Origin: Cyclobacteriaceae bacterium
GTDB lineage: Bacteria > Bacteroidota > Bacteroidia > Cytophagales > Cyclobacteriaceae
Direction: 5' to 3'
Assembly (NCBI GenBank): GCA_016787755.1
Contig: JAEUUA010000017.1
Location: 1 to 64,000, forward strand
DNA: 64,000 nucleotides
Both the position numbers and the translations under genes were made by a program. Below, one piece after another: positions 26,730-35,669 of this stretch; positions within the stretch are counted from its first letter, which is position 1, and each line of letters starts with the position of its first letter. The notes under the pieces were generated by a model. The model did no database searches and was not told where the DNA came from. It saw only the letters and a list, made by a program, of their open reading frames with translations.

Positions 26730-27620
26730 ATGAAGAACATTGCAGTAATCGGATCAGGAACCATGGGTAATGGCATTGCACATGTATTTGCCCAACATGG
26801 ATACACCGTAAGTCTGATTGATATCTCCGATGACGCCTTGAAAAAAGCCGTTGCTACGATCGATAAAAACATGGGACGTCAAGTGGAAAAAGGTATGTTA
26901 ACCGAAGAAGCAAAGAAACTTGCCTTATCGAAACTCACTACTACCACCTTTTTAAAAGAAGGGGTTCGTGATGCCGATCTGGTCGTTGAAGCAGCGACCG
27001 AAAACATGGATCTTAAATTGAAGATTTTTAAAGAGATAGATGAGAGCACAAAACCAGGTACCATTTTAGCAAGCAATACATCCTCCATCTCGATCACAAA
27101 GATTGCTTCGGTAACAAAAAGTCCTGATCAGGTAATTGGCATGCACTTTATGAATCCTGTGCCCATAATGAAATTAGTAGAAGTTATCCGCGGCTATCGC
27201 ACCAGTGATGAGGTTACTGCAACGATCATGGAGCTTTCGCGAAAGCTGGAGAAAATGCCCGTTGAAGTAAATGATTATCCGGGCTTTGTGGCCAATCGCA
27301 TTTTAATGCCTATGATTAACGAAGCTATTTATTCGTTATATGAGGGAGTGGCAGGTGTCGGTGAGATAGATACCGTCATGAAATTGGGTATGGCACATCC
27401 CATGGGACCATTGCAATTAGCTGATTTTATTGGACTTGACGTGTGCGTTTCGATTTTACGGGTGCTGCATGATGGTTTTGGAAATCCAAAATATGCTCCC
27501 TGTCCACTTCTTGTAAATATGGTTCAAGCGGGACATAAAGGGATAAAAAGTGGTAGCGGGTTCTATCAATACAAATCGGGTAGCAAAGAATTGGTAATTG
27601 CAGACCGGTTTAAAAAATGA
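26730..27620 (+). CDS. hbd: 3-hydroxybutyryl-CoA dehydrogenase
   Basis: A 296-residue short 3-hydroxyacyl-CoA dehydrogenase. The N-terminal Rossmann motif GSGTMGNG (residues 8-15) binds NAD(P); ASNTSSISI and GMHFMNPVP carry the catalytic Ser/Asn/His set; the C-terminal helical domain has HPMGPLQLADFIG. Interconverts 3-hydroxybutyryl-CoA and acetoacetyl-CoA, in fatty acid or amino acid breakdown. The downstream small membrane gene overlaps its stop (ATGA). Close relatives act on longer chains, so substrate length is not certain. Confidence 0.92.
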   Translation: MKNIAVIGSGTMGNGIAHVFAQHGYTVSLIDISDDALKKAVATIDKNMGRQVEKGMLTEEAKKLALSKLTTTTFLKEGVRDADLVVEAATENMDLKLKIFKEIDESTKPGTILASNTSSISITKIASVTKSPDQVIGMHFMNPVPIMKLVEVIRGYRTSDEVTATIMELSRKLEKMPVEVNDYPGFVANRILMPMINEAIYSLYEGVAGVGEIDTVMKLGMAHPMGPLQLADFIGLDVCVSILRVLHDGFGNPKYAPCPLLVNMVQAGHKGIKSGSGFYQYKSGSKELVIADRFKK

Positions 27621-27904
27621 ACTCCACCGATGAGAAATTTATTGCCTACTGGGGCGAAAAGCGAAAGCTTGGCAAGAATAGGTTTGCACTTTTGCATGGG
27701 GTACTGTACTTTGCTTTACCTGCATTCTTTTGCTCTGAGTTGGTAAAGTATCTCTTTCATATAGATAACTCTGAGGTTACAATAGCTCGTTTTGTGATTG
27801 GATTTATCGTTTGGTCAGTCCTTGGATTTTATTTATTCCGACACTTTCAGTGGCGTACACAGGAAACCCGTTTTATCCAATTGCAAAAAAAAGAAGATCA
27901 ATGA
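27617..27904 (+). CDS. small two-pass membrane protein, hypothetical
   Basis: A 95-residue protein with two membrane helices (about 25-45 and 58-78) and charged ends. Its ATG overlaps the stop of hbd as ATGA, which indicates translational coupling. Similar to many unnamed two-helix proteins of the phylum; no function can be given. Convergent with mscL, whose stop is 26 bases away. Confidence 0.65.
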   Translation: MNSTDEKFIAYWGEKRKLGKNRFALLHGVLYFALPAFFCSELVKYLFHIDNSEVTIARFVIGFIVWSVLGFYLFRHFQWRTQETRFIQLQKKEDQ

Positions 27905-27929
27905 CTTTCCATTTTTTTGATCTGTAGAA

Positions 27930-28292
27930 TTACTTTTTTAGCAAATCACGAATTTCTGTAAGTAAAGCAACATCCGCTGGCGGAGCTACTGGCGCGGCAG
28001 GTGCAGCTTCCTCTTTCTTTTTAGTTGAGTTAATGGCTCTTATCATTAAAAAAATAACGAAGGCAACAATTAAAAAATCGAGGACATTTCCCATGAAATT
28101 ACCCAACTTTATGCCAGATCCAACTTCAATTGCTCTCCAATCACCACCTGGTACTATTGGATTGATAATGGGCATTATAATATCCCCAACAAAAGACGCC
28201 ACTATTTTTCCGAAGGCACTTCCAATGATAACCCCTACTGCGAGATCAACAACGTTGCCGCGCATGGCGAAGGCTTTAAATTCTTTTAACAT
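27930..28292 (-). CDS. mscL: large-conductance mechanosensitive channel
   Basis: A 120-residue MscL. The first helix ([24 protein letters not shown], key part [13 protein letters not shown]) forms the pore; the second helix is [17 protein letters not shown]; a Pro/Ala-rich linker leads to the C-terminal helix [12 protein letters not shown] that makes the cytoplasmic bundle. It opens on membrane tension during hypo-osmotic shock. Stands alone. Confidence 0.96.
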   Translation of the reverse strand: MLKEFKAFAMRGNVVDLAVGVIIGSAFGKIVASFVGDIIMPIINPIVPGGDWRAIEVGSGIKLGNFMGNVLDFLIVAFVIFLMIRAINSTKKKEEAAPAAPVAPPADVALLTEIRDLLKK

Positions 28293-28350
28293 AAAAAATT
28301 TGGTTTAGGCTGTAGTAAAGCTAATAAACACCCTTATAATGCAATAGTAA

Positions 28351-29169
28351 TTATTGCAAAACCCTGAATTGGTTTCTAAGCCCTCTAAAGTTTGTGAGTT
28401 CAATACCTGTACTCCCAATAAACATTTTAGCCTGGATTTTTACCGGCACTCGATTGCCATCATCAGACATCCAACAAGTAATGGAGTTTTCACCGTCAAA
28501 AATCTTATTATCAGGCATAATAGGAACTAGCCGGTGACAATGAATTTTTCCCACTTTGGTTTTAATGGTTTCCTTGCCATCGTAGATTATCTTCATGTTA
28601 TAAGGAGTATCCTCAAAGAAGCCAGAAATTGCCAACGTATCCCCTTTCTTATATTTTTTATTAAAATCAATAGCCCTTAAATACAAAAAACCGGCAACCA
28701 TGTCACGCACATTATCCGGAGTCTTATAATACTTAGGCGCTTCGTAAACTCCTGTTTCCTTATTCTTGACCTTTACTTCAGCCTCCAGTTTATCATGGTT
28801 ATAAGTAATCACCTCATCCTTTCGATAGTTCCCTTCTTTTATTTTTCTGTATGAGACATGGGTAACTAAGGCAGCTGTGTCCACGTATGCGCCCCATTGA
28901 TCGTTTACTTTGCTAATCCAGGAAACAAAACCAAGAGTTTCACCATAGGCATCTACTTTGTAGCAAGGGCGAGAATTCTTAGTATATATTGCCTTTTCAA
29001 CCACGGTCGAAGCTTTACCCACAGTAAAAAACCCAAAATTGACTCGGTATTCCAACACTTCTCCCGTTCCAAAACTGGTATTCTTAATCTCAATAAAGTC
29101 CTTTCTCCGCTCGCTTGAAAAGGAGGTGAGAAGAATAAAAGCCAAGAATCCGTTTAGCAGGTACTTCAT
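28351..29169 (-). CDS. DUF3108 exported protein
   Basis: A 272-residue protein with a signal peptide (start at ATG 29169, preferred over 29205 because it puts the basic residue directly before the hydrophobic stretch). The mature part starts with GTGEVLEYRVNFGFFTVGKA, the mark of DUF3108 (key part LEYRVNFGFFTVG), and ends in a beta-rich region with DDGNRVPVKIQAKM. The family is predicted to bind lipids or sit in the periplasm, without a proven role. Stands alone. Confidence 0.85.
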   Translation of the reverse strand: MKYLLNGFLAFILLTSFSSERRKDFIEIKNTSFGTGEVLEYRVNFGFFTVGKASTVVEKAIYTKNSRPCYKVDAYGETLGFVSWISKVNDQWGAYVDTAALVTHVSYRKIKEGNYRKDEVITYNHDKLEAEVKVKNKETGVYEAPKYYKTPDNVRDMVAGFLYLRAIDFNKKYKKGDTLAISGFFEDTPYNMKIIYDGKETIKTKVGKIHCHRLVPIMPDNKIFDGENSITCWMSDDGNRVPVKIQAKMFIGSTGIELTNFRGLRNQFRVLQ

Positions 29170-29272
29170 TAAACCAAAGTTAACATCTGAACCAATAGAA
29201 GACAAAGTTCATACCAAGGCTGAATAATGTAAGTAAACCCGGGATTTCCTCTATTAGCGGTTACCCTCGAAA

Positions 29273-30085
29273 CTATACGGAAACGTTATTTTCCCTCAGT
29301 GCTTCGTTAAGGGAGGTCTTCTTATCCGTACTTTCTTTACGTGTACCAATAATCAGAGCACATGGCACCTGATATTCTCCAGCAGGGAATTTCTTAGGTA
29401 AGGTTCCGGGAATCACCACAGAACGCGGAGGAACGTATCCTTTATATTCAACAGGCTTTGAACCCGTTACATCGATCACTTTTGAGCTGGCTGTAAGAAC
29501 CACATTGGCTCCTAACACAGCTTCCTTACAAACACGAGCACCTTCTACGATGATGCATCTTGAGCCTACGAAAACATTGTCCTCAATGATCACCGGTGCG
29601 GCCTGAATTGGTTCAAGCACTCCTCCCAAACCAACGCCTCCACTTAAATGGACATGTTTGCCTACCTGCGCACAACTCCCTACGGTTGCCCAGGTATCCA
29701 CCATCGTACCTTCATCCACATAGGCTCCAATGTTGATATAGGAGGGCATCATGATTACGCCTCGATTTACGAATGATCCGTGACGGGCTATTGCATGAGG
29801 CACCACCCGTACTCCTAAATTCTTATAATCTTTCTTTAAGGCAATTTTATCATGAAACTCAAAGGGTCCCACTTCAATAACCTCCATTTGCTGGATGGGA
29901 AAATACAAAATCACCGCCTTTTTAATCCACTCGTTAACAATCCATTGTTCACCATTCGGCTCGGCTACCCGTAACTTCCCAAGGTCGAGCAAGCTTACTA
30001 CTTCACGTACTGCATTTTGAGTTTCTTCAGACTTCAATAATTCACGATCCAACCAGGCTTTTTCAATTAGTTCTTTCAGTTCCAT
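29273..30085 (-). CDS. dapD: 2,3,4,5-tetrahydropyridine-2,6-dicarboxylate N-succinyltransferase
   Basis: A 270-residue DapD. The N-terminal helical domain (ELKELIEKAW) is followed by a left-handed beta-helix of hexapeptide repeats (MMPSYINIGAYVDEGTMVD, GVGLGGVLEP, IVEGARVCKEAVLGANVVL in part) and the C-terminal tail. The start at 30085 gives the family length; an ATG at 30148 lies inside the divergent gene. Uses succinyl-CoA in the succinylase route to meso-diaminopimelate and lysine. dapA is found 11 kb away on the other strand. The 32-base gap to the divergent glycosyltransferase gene leaves little room for two promoters. Confidence 0.94.
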   Translation of the reverse strand: MELKELIEKAWLDRELLKSEETQNAVREVVSLLDLGKLRVAEPNGEQWIVNEWIKKAVILYFPIQQMEVIEVGPFEFHDKIALKKDYKNLGVRVVPHAIARHGSFVNRGVIMMPSYINIGAYVDEGTMVDTWATVGSCAQVGKHVHLSGGVGLGGVLEPIQAAPVIIEDNVFVGSRCIIVEGARVCKEAVLGANVVLTASSKVIDVTGSKPVEYKGYVPPRSVVIPGTLPKKFPAGEYQVPCALIIGTRKESTDKKTSLNEALRENNVSV

Positions 30086-30117
30086 TAATATCCTATTTTT
30101 AAACCAGCTCGCAATAA

Positions 30118-31227
30118 ATGAAAAAACAAAGAATAGTCCTTGCCTCAATCCTTAAACCTGTAGATGATACCCGCATGTTTGAGAAGATAGCAGGCACTCT
30201 TTCAAAGGTAAATGACTACGCGATTTTTGTAATCGGGTATCCTAGTCAGAATAAGAACAATTCACATAAAAGTATCACTCAACTACCACTCAAGCCTTTC
30301 AAAAGACTTAGTTTGGGTAGGATGTTGGCACCCTGGCAAGTGCTCTTAAAAACATATAAAGTAAAACCTGAGGTATTGGTTGTTAATACACATGAATTAT
30401 TGATAGTTAGCATTATAAACAGAATATTATTTGGCACCAATATTGTCTATGATATTCGTGAAAATTACTGGCGAAATATCCTTTATACGAGAGCTTTTCC
30501 TTCCTCCATACGATTCCTGATGGCTAGCTGGGTAAGGCTCAAAGAAAAGCTAACTGCTCCCTTCTTTCACTCATTCTTTCTGGCTGAAAAAACCTATGAG
30601 CAAGAGCTAACTTTTGTAACTGGAAAACAAATTGTTCTCGAAAATAAAACACTCGTCCAAGAAACATTCAAACGAACCTCTATACCCGGAAAAATCCAAT
30701 TACTTTTTAGTGGTACTTTGGCAGACAGCACCGGTGTTTTTCGGGCAATCGAACTCGGCAAAAACCTTCATGAAATTGATCCTCGCGTAGAGTTAAAAAT
30801 CATAGGCTATTGTGCTCTTACCTCTACCCTTCAGCGCATCCAAAAATCAATTGGCGATCATCCCTTTATAACCCTGGTTGGAGGCCATGAACTAGTGCCA
30901 CACGATAAAATTTTTGAAGCCATCGCTTCCGCAGATTTTGGAATCATTGCTTATCCTCCCTCTGCTCATATTGAGAGTCGGATACCGACCAAACTGTATG
31001 AATATCTCGCCTGCCAACTACCCATCATTCTTCAAGACTATGAACCTTGGGTAAAACTCAGCGATCGGTGTAATGCGGCAATCGTCATTCAATTTAAAGA
31101 TTATAATCCGGAGGAGGTGCTGAGTAGAATAGCCACTACCTCTTTCTATACTTCCAATCCTAGAAACGTTACCTGGGAAACGGAAGAACCTAAACTATTA
31201 GAAAAAATGGCAAAAATTTTAGCCTAA
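30118..31227 (+). CDS. GT-B glycosyltransferase
   Basis: A 369-residue GT-B-fold protein. The N-terminal half has VYDIRENYWRNILY, typical of the group acting after EPEEYDIIHAH-like segments, and the C-terminal half has the nucleotide-sugar region: LLFSGTLADSTGVFRAIELG, then ASADFGIIAYPPS and RIPTKLYEYLACQLPII (key part PTKLYEYLACQLP). Family GT4-like. Donor and acceptor unknown. Its end overlaps the operator region of the following MntR-type gene by a few bases (the palindrome starts at 31221). Confidence 0.82.
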   Translation: MKKQRIVLASILKPVDDTRMFEKIAGTLSKVNDYAIFVIGYPSQNKNNSHKSITQLPLKPFKRLSLGRMLAPWQVLLKTYKVKPEVLVVNTHELLIVSIINRILFGTNIVYDIRENYWRNILYTRAFPSSIRFLMASWVRLKEKLTAPFFHSFFLAEKTYEQELTFVTGKQIVLENKTLVQETFKRTSIPGKIQLLFSGTLADSTGVFRAIELGKNLHEIDPRVELKIIGYCALTSTLQRIQKSIGDHPFITLVGGHELVPHDKIFEAIASADFGIIAYPPSAHIESRIPTKLYEYLACQLPIILQDYEPWVKLSDRCNAAIVIQFKDYNPEEVLSRIATTSFYTSNPRNVTWETEEPKLLEKMAKILA

Positions 31228-31251
31228 AAATATTTTTAGGCTGACCTAAAA
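31221..31251. promoter_or_regulatory. DtxR/MntR-type operator (two overlapping palindromes)
   Basis: A perfect 22-base palindrome at 31221-31242 (half AGCCTAAAAAT) overlaps a second inverted repeat, TTTTAGG-CTGA-CCTAAAA at 31234-31251. A further CCTAAAA half-site lies at 31274-31280, just before the ATG at 31283. TTTAGG/CCTAAA halves are those of DtxR/MntR-family sites. The array lies directly before and over the promoter of the DtxR-family gene, so autorepression by the metal-loaded regulator is the simple reading. Confidence 0.75.
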
Positions 31252-31255
31252 ATTA

Positions 31256-31263
31256 TACTTTTG
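31256..31263 (+). promoter_or_regulatory. -7 promoter element (TACTTTTG) of the mntR-mntH unit
   Basis: Exact match to the Bacteroidota TAnnTTTG consensus, 19 bases before the ATG at 31283. The -33 region would fall within the operator palindrome, consistent with repression by occlusion. Confidence 0.65.
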
Positions 31264-31282
31264 AGAAGTTAATCCTAAAAGC

Positions 31283-31936
31283 ATGCTTAGCCTTACGGAA
31301 GAAAACTACCTCAAAGCAATCTATCATCTCTCTGATGATGGCTCAAAATCAGTGTTAACCAATGATCTGGCCGCGGCCATGAATACAAAGGCTGCTTCCG
31401 TCACGGATATGATTAAAAAGCTCTCCGCCAAAACAGTAATCAGTTATGAGAAATACTATGGCGTGAATGTAACTTCAAAGGGAAAAAATGAAGCTCTTAT
31501 GGTGATTCGAAAGCATCGGCTTTGGGAAACTTTTCTGGTTGAAAAGCTTGGCTTCAGTTGGGATGAGGTGCATGAAGTAGCAGAGCAATTAGAACATATA
31601 AACTCAACCCGATTAATTGAAAAGTTGGATGAATTCCTTGGCTTCCCTAAAGTTGATCCCCATGGAGACCCGATACCGGATAATAAAGGAAAGTTGAAAA
31701 TAATGCCTATGGTGGCTATCGATCAATTAAATATTGGCTATCAGGGTAAGATTGCAGCCGTTAAGGATTCTGACTCTCAACTGCTTAAGTATTTGGATAA
31801 GATAGGTGCCAAACCAGGAACAAAGCTAAAGATCTTGAACAAGGAAGCCTATGATGAATCGATGGAAGTCTTGATAAATGATCACCGTATTTTTATCTCG
31901 AAAGAAGTTTCTCAAAACATTTTAGTGGTTGAATGA
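31283..31936 (+). CDS. DtxR/MntR-family metal-dependent repressor
   Basis: A 217-residue iron/manganese-dependent regulator. Residues 1-65 form the winged helix (LTEENYLKAIYHLSDDG, MNTKAASVTDMIKKL, wing VTSKGK); 66-140 the dimerisation and metal-binding part (RKHRLWETFLVEKLGF, EVAEQLEHI, HGDPIP); 145-217 a FeoA/SH3-like domain. The next gene is an Nramp transporter whose ATG overlaps this stop, and a palindromic DtxR-type operator precedes this gene. It most likely senses Mn(II) or Fe(II) and represses the unit. Which metal is not decided by sequence. Confidence 0.93.
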   Translation: MLSLTEENYLKAIYHLSDDGSKSVLTNDLAAAMNTKAASVTDMIKKLSAKTVISYEKYYGVNVTSKGKNEALMVIRKHRLWETFLVEKLGFSWDEVHEVAEQLEHINSTRLIEKLDEFLGFPKVDPHGDPIPDNKGKLKIMPMVAIDQLNIGYQGKIAAVKDSDSQLLKYLDKIGAKPGTKLKILNKEAYDESMEVLINDHRIFISKEVSQNILVVE

Positions 31937-33843
31937 TGAGAGAACAAACGGGTAGAAAGTCATTAAGCGAAGTTCATGCAAGCGTAGATGCCACCAACCG
32001 TAAAGGCATAAGAAAACTTTTTGCTTTTATGGGGCCAGCCTATTTGGTAAGTGTAGGCTATATGGACCCAGGTAATTGGGCTACCGATATTGCCGGAGGG
32101 AGTCAATTCGGATATGCGCTCATTTGGGTTCTGTTGATGTCCAACCTTATGGCGTTGTTACTGCAAAGCCTTAGCGCCAGATTAGGGGTTGTTCGCCAAC
32201 TTGATCTTGCTCAAGCCTCGCGGAGTGAATATCGGCCAGCAATTAATTATTCACTTTGGCTGATGGCCGAAATCGCCATTGCCGCATGTGATTTGGCTGA
32301 AGTATTAGGAATGGCTATTGGTCTGCAACTCCTTTTTGACTTACCTCTTATATGGGGCGTATCGCTTACGGTGTTGGATACACTCATTATTTTGGTACTC
32401 CAAAGCTATGGCATGCGTAAAATGGAAGCATTTATCATTGCTTTAGTCGCAATTATAGGTGGTGCCTTCTTTGTGGAAATGATTTTGGCTAAACCTGATA
32501 TGGGTCAATTGGTGACTGGCTTTATTCCTTCACTGCCTGATGACACGGCACTTTACATTGCGATTGGAATTATTGGCGCCACCGTAATGCCACATAACTT
32601 ATATCTGCATTCATCTTTGGTACAAACCCGAAGAATTGATTCTTCCACCAATAAGGGAATCTGGTCAGCTATCAAATATAACTTTATCGATTCGGCAATC
32701 GCACTCAATGCTGCCTTCTTCGTCAATGCTGCTATCCTTGTGCTTGCCGCCTCTACTTTTTTTAAAGCCGGGATGTTTGAGGTAGCTGAAATTCAGGATG
32801 CTCACAAGTTATTAGCGCCTTTGCTCGGCACCGAGCTGGCTCCGCTCCTGTTTGGAGTTGCGCTCGTTGCGGCCGGACAAAGTTCAACCATTACGGGCAC
32901 GCTGGCCGGGCAAATCGTGATGGAGGGCTACTTAAATTTGAGGATTGCGCCTTGGTTAAGAAGATTAATAACCCGACTGATTGCCATCATACCTGCTTAC
33001 CTTGTGATTATTATCTATGGTGAACGTGAAACAGGAGCCTTATTAGTATTAAGTCAGGTGGTGTTAAGCCTTCAACTTGGTTTTGCTGTTATTCCCTTGA
33101 TTCACTTCACCAGTGACAAGAGTAAAATGGGAGTATTCGTTAATAAGCCTTGGGTGCAAATGGCAGCGTGGGTTATTGCTCTTATTATTGTGGGACTAAA
33201 TGTTCAACTGGTAATACAAGAAGTTTCCGGATGGCTTATATCGGCTGGTGATAATGCCTGGATTATTTGGGTGACGGTAATTCCGGTTTGCGTGGCAGCA
33301 GGTTTACTGTTGATTTATATCACCATTAAACCGTTGATTGATAAACAAAGCTCAGAAAAAGTTTCTAGGATACCCCACGGAACCGCTGTTATTTTGGGTG
33401 ATTTGACTAATCCTATTTACAAACAGGTTGCCATTACAATTGATTTCTCGAATGTGGATTCCATTGCCATTCAAAGTGCTTTCGCGCAAGGCGGAAAAGA
33501 TGCAAAGTACTTGCTGATACACGTAGTGGAATCTGCCGGTGCTATGGTGTATGGAAGTTCTATAGCAGATAAAGAATCAAGCTTTGATCGTGAGGCATTG
33601 AATAAATATGTAATACAACTCACTGAATTGGGGTATCAGGCCGAAATGAAAATCGGGTACGGCAACCCGAAACGAAAAATTCCAGCCATGGTAAAAGAGT
33701 TTGAAGCTGACTTGCTGGTAATGGGCGCGCATGGCCACAACTTTATTAAAGACTTAATATTTGGGACAACAGTAGACACAGTTCGGCACCGGGTAAAAAT
33801 ACCGGTACTGATAGTTAGAGAGCCAATTGATACAAGCCGCTGA
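31933..33843 (+). CDS. mntH: Nramp Mn/Fe transporter with C-terminal universal-stress domain
   Basis: A 636-residue fusion. Residues about 28-450 are an Nramp transporter: metal site DPGN at 45-48 in helix 1 and MPH at 219-221 in helix 6 (GATVMPHNLYLHS), 11-12 helices. Residues about 495-636 are a UspA-type domain with the nucleotide motif GAHGHNFIKDLIFGTT. It imports Mn(II) or Fe(II) with protons. The ATG overlaps the stop of the regulator gene, so the two are coupled. The Usp part may bind ATP or cyclic nucleotides and tune transport (inference). Plain MntH proteins are about 410-450 residues. Confidence 0.93.
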   Translation: MMREQTGRKSLSEVHASVDATNRKGIRKLFAFMGPAYLVSVGYMDPGNWATDIAGGSQFGYALIWVLLMSNLMALLLQSLSARLGVVRQLDLAQASRSEYRPAINYSLWLMAEIAIAACDLAEVLGMAIGLQLLFDLPLIWGVSLTVLDTLIILVLQSYGMRKMEAFIIALVAIIGGAFFVEMILAKPDMGQLVTGFIPSLPDDTALYIAIGIIGATVMPHNLYLHSSLVQTRRIDSSTNKGIWSAIKYNFIDSAIALNAAFFVNAAILVLAASTFFKAGMFEVAEIQDAHKLLAPLLGTELAPLLFGVALVAAGQSSTITGTLAGQIVMEGYLNLRIAPWLRRLITRLIAIIPAYLVIIIYGERETGALLVLSQVVLSLQLGFAVIPLIHFTSDKSKMGVFVNKPWVQMAAWVIALIIVGLNVQLVIQEVSGWLISAGDNAWIIWVTVIPVCVAAGLLLIYITIKPLIDKQSSEKVSRIPHGTAVILGDLTNPIYKQVAITIDFSNVDSIAIQSAFAQGGKDAKYLLIHVVESAGAMVYGSSIADKESSFDREALNKYVIQLTELGYQAEMKIGYGNPKRKIPAMVKEFEADLLVMGAHGHNFIKDLIFGTTVDTVRHRVKIPVLIVREPIDTSR

Positions 33844-33890
33844 ATTTAGTAAGCATCAGGCTGCAAACTGATTCCTGATTATCTTGCGCC

Positions 33891-35264
33891 ATGGCTCAAG
33901 GATATTCACCGGACGATACCATTGTTGCACTGGCTACACCCCAAGGCGTAAGTGGCTTGGCTGTTATTCGTCTTTCAGGAAAAGATGCAATACACATCAC
34001 GCAACAGGTTTTCACAGGTAAGACGTTAGTCGATCAACCTTCTCATACAATTCATTTAGGTACGCTAACCGAAGGTGGAAAAACCATCGATGAAGTATTG
34101 GTATCTCTTTTTAAAGAGCCCAACTCGTTCACCAAGGAGAACTCGATTGAAATTTCGTGCCATGGTTCACCCGTAATTGTTAGGCAAATCATTAAACTTT
34201 TTTTGAAACGAGGAGCCCGGCTAGCCGAACCGGGTGAATTCACCAAGCGCGCTTTCATGAATGGCCGTTTTGATCTTGCACAAGCTGAAGCGGTCGGGGA
34301 TTTGATTCATGCAGAGAGCGAGAATGCAAGGCAGGCTGCGCTCAATCAAATGCGAGGTGGATTCTCTAAAGAGATCAAATTTCTGCGGCAAGAGTTAATT
34401 CACTTTGCATCGCTCATCGAACTTGAACTTGATTTTGGGGAAGAAGATGTGGAGTTTGCAAAACGCAAAGACTTGCTTCAATTAATTGAAAGAATTCAAA
34501 CTTACCTTGCACGACTGATTATCTCCTTTGATCAGGGAAACGTTATCAAAAACGGCATCCCTACTGTAATAGCAGGCAAACCCAACGCAGGTAAATCAAC
34601 GCTCCTTAATGCATTGCTTAACGAGGAGAAAGCGTTAGTCTCTGAAATACCCGGCACTACACGGGATGTTATAGAAGATGAAATAACCTTGGGCGGTACA
34701 ATATTTCGTTTTATGGATACGGCTGGACTTCGTGATACTAATGATAGTATTGAAGCCCTCGGCATATCGCGCGCGCGCGAACGCATGAGAGCAGCCTCAT
34801 TGATCCTATATGTAGTTGATCTTTCTAAGGCTAGCTTGAATGAAATTATACAGGAAGATGAAGAACTTAAAGCATTGGGAATACCATACATTAAGGTAGG
34901 AAACAAGCTAGATAAAGCTCCAACACAACTTCTTAAAGAAATTGAAAATCAGGAGTTTATTCTTATTTCGGCTGCACATAAAACTAATCTTGATACACTC
35001 AAAGAAGTGATCCTTTCCAAGTTTAACATTCGCGAAGTGAAGCAAGGTGATGTGTTGGTAACGAACCTTCGGCACTACCAAAAACTAACGGAAACGCATG
35101 AGGCGTTGAACCGCGTTATAATTGGATTGGATTCAGAAATTACCGGAGACTTTCTTGCCATGGACATTCGTCAAGCACTGTATTTCCTGGGTGAGATAAC
35201 GGGTGAGATTACAAGTGATGACTTACTCGAAAATATTTTCGCAAACTTTTGTATTGGTAAATAA
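33891..35264 (+). CDS. mnmE: tRNA uridine-5-carboxymethylaminomethyl(34) synthesis GTPase
   Basis: A 457-residue MnmE. N-terminal folate-binding domain (TIVALATPQGVSGLAVIR in part), helical domain, and inserted G domain with G1 GKPNAGKS (about 228-235), G2 GTTRD, G3 DTAG and G4 NKLD; the C-terminus ends FCIGK, with the conserved Cys. With MnmG it makes the wobble-uridine modification in several tRNAs. It lies 47 bases after mntH, possibly read through from that unit. Confidence 0.97.
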   Translation: MAQGYSPDDTIVALATPQGVSGLAVIRLSGKDAIHITQQVFTGKTLVDQPSHTIHLGTLTEGGKTIDEVLVSLFKEPNSFTKENSIEISCHGSPVIVRQIIKLFLKRGARLAEPGEFTKRAFMNGRFDLAQAEAVGDLIHAESENARQAALNQMRGGFSKEIKFLRQELIHFASLIELELDFGEEDVEFAKRKDLLQLIERIQTYLARLIISFDQGNVIKNGIPTVIAGKPNAGKSTLLNALLNEEKALVSEIPGTTRDVIEDEITLGGTIFRFMDTAGLRDTNDSIEALGISRARERMRAASLILYVVDLSKASLNEIIQEDEELKALGIPYIKVGNKLDKAPTQLLKEIENQEFILISAAHKTNLDTLKEVILSKFNIREVKQGDVLVTNLRHYQKLTETHEALNRVIIGLDSEITGDFLAMDIRQALYFLGEITGEITSDDLLENIFANFCIGK

Positions 35265-35280
35265 TTCTGCAGTACTTTTA
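35248..35280 (+). promoter_or_regulatory. candidate promoter of the lysine-rich protein gene (TTTG-21-TACTTTTA)
   Basis: TTTG at 35248-35251, a 21-base spacer and TACTTTTA at 35273-35280, one mismatch from TAnnTTTG. It overlaps the end of mnmE and leaves a leader of about 55 bases before the ATG at 35341. Confidence 0.45.
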
Positions 35281-35340
35281 CATGAAGAGTTTTTTATAAC
35301 TCCGTCTTTAACTAGTAACAAAAAAATAAACTAACGCATC

Positions 35341-35619
35341 ATGGCAAAGAAATCAAAAAAAGCAGCCAAAAAAGGGAAAGCAAAACCTAAGAAGGCAGCA
35401 AAGAAATCAGCAAAAAAAGTAGTGAAGAAAGTGGCTAAGAAAGCAAAAAAGGCCGCCAAAAAAGTAGCTAAAAAAGCAACGAAGACAGCCAAGAAGGTTG
35501 TTAAGAAAGTAACTAAAAAAGCAACGAAGAGGAAAGTTGTTAAGAAGGCTGCTCCTGTTGCAATTCCGGCACCGTCACCCGTGGTAACTCCAGTTGAAGG
35601 AACTGGAATGCCCATGTAG
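35341..35619 (+). CDS. lysine/alanine-rich histone-H1-like protein
   Basis: A 92-residue, extremely basic protein: residues 1-70 are almost entirely Lys, Ala, Val and Thr in AKK/VKK repeats, and the last 22 residues are Pro/Val-rich (VAIPAPSPVVTPVEG). Such H1-like proteins bind DNA non-specifically and help compact the nucleoid. It has its own promoter candidate and a strong terminator. The antisense open frame over the same DNA reflects the repeat composition and is not a gene. Confidence 0.85.
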   Translation: MAKKSKKAAKKGKAKPKKAAKKSAKKVVKKVAKKAKKAAKKVAKKATKTAKKVVKKVTKKATKRKVVKKAAPVAIPAPSPVVTPVEGTGMPM

Positions 35620-35636
35620 TATTGAACTAATCTTAC

Positions 35637-35669
35637 AAAAGAGCGACTCATGGGTCGCTCTTTTTTTTT
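35637..35669 (+). terminator. intrinsic terminator after the lysine-rich protein gene
   Basis: Stem AAAAGAGCGAC / GTCGCTCTTTT with loop TCATGG, followed by a run of nine T (35661-35669). Confidence 0.9.

Noticed and set aside
26704..26872. Longer start for the 168-residue membrane protein
   Set aside because: The extra 56 codons would be antisense to the conserved start of 3-hydroxybutyryl-CoA dehydrogenase and do not look like a natural N-terminus.
35331..35651. Hydrophobic antisense frame (Phe/Ala-rich) opposite the lysine-rich gene
   Set aside because: It is the antisense of AAG/AAA-rich codons; the sense protein is a known type with its own promoter and terminator.
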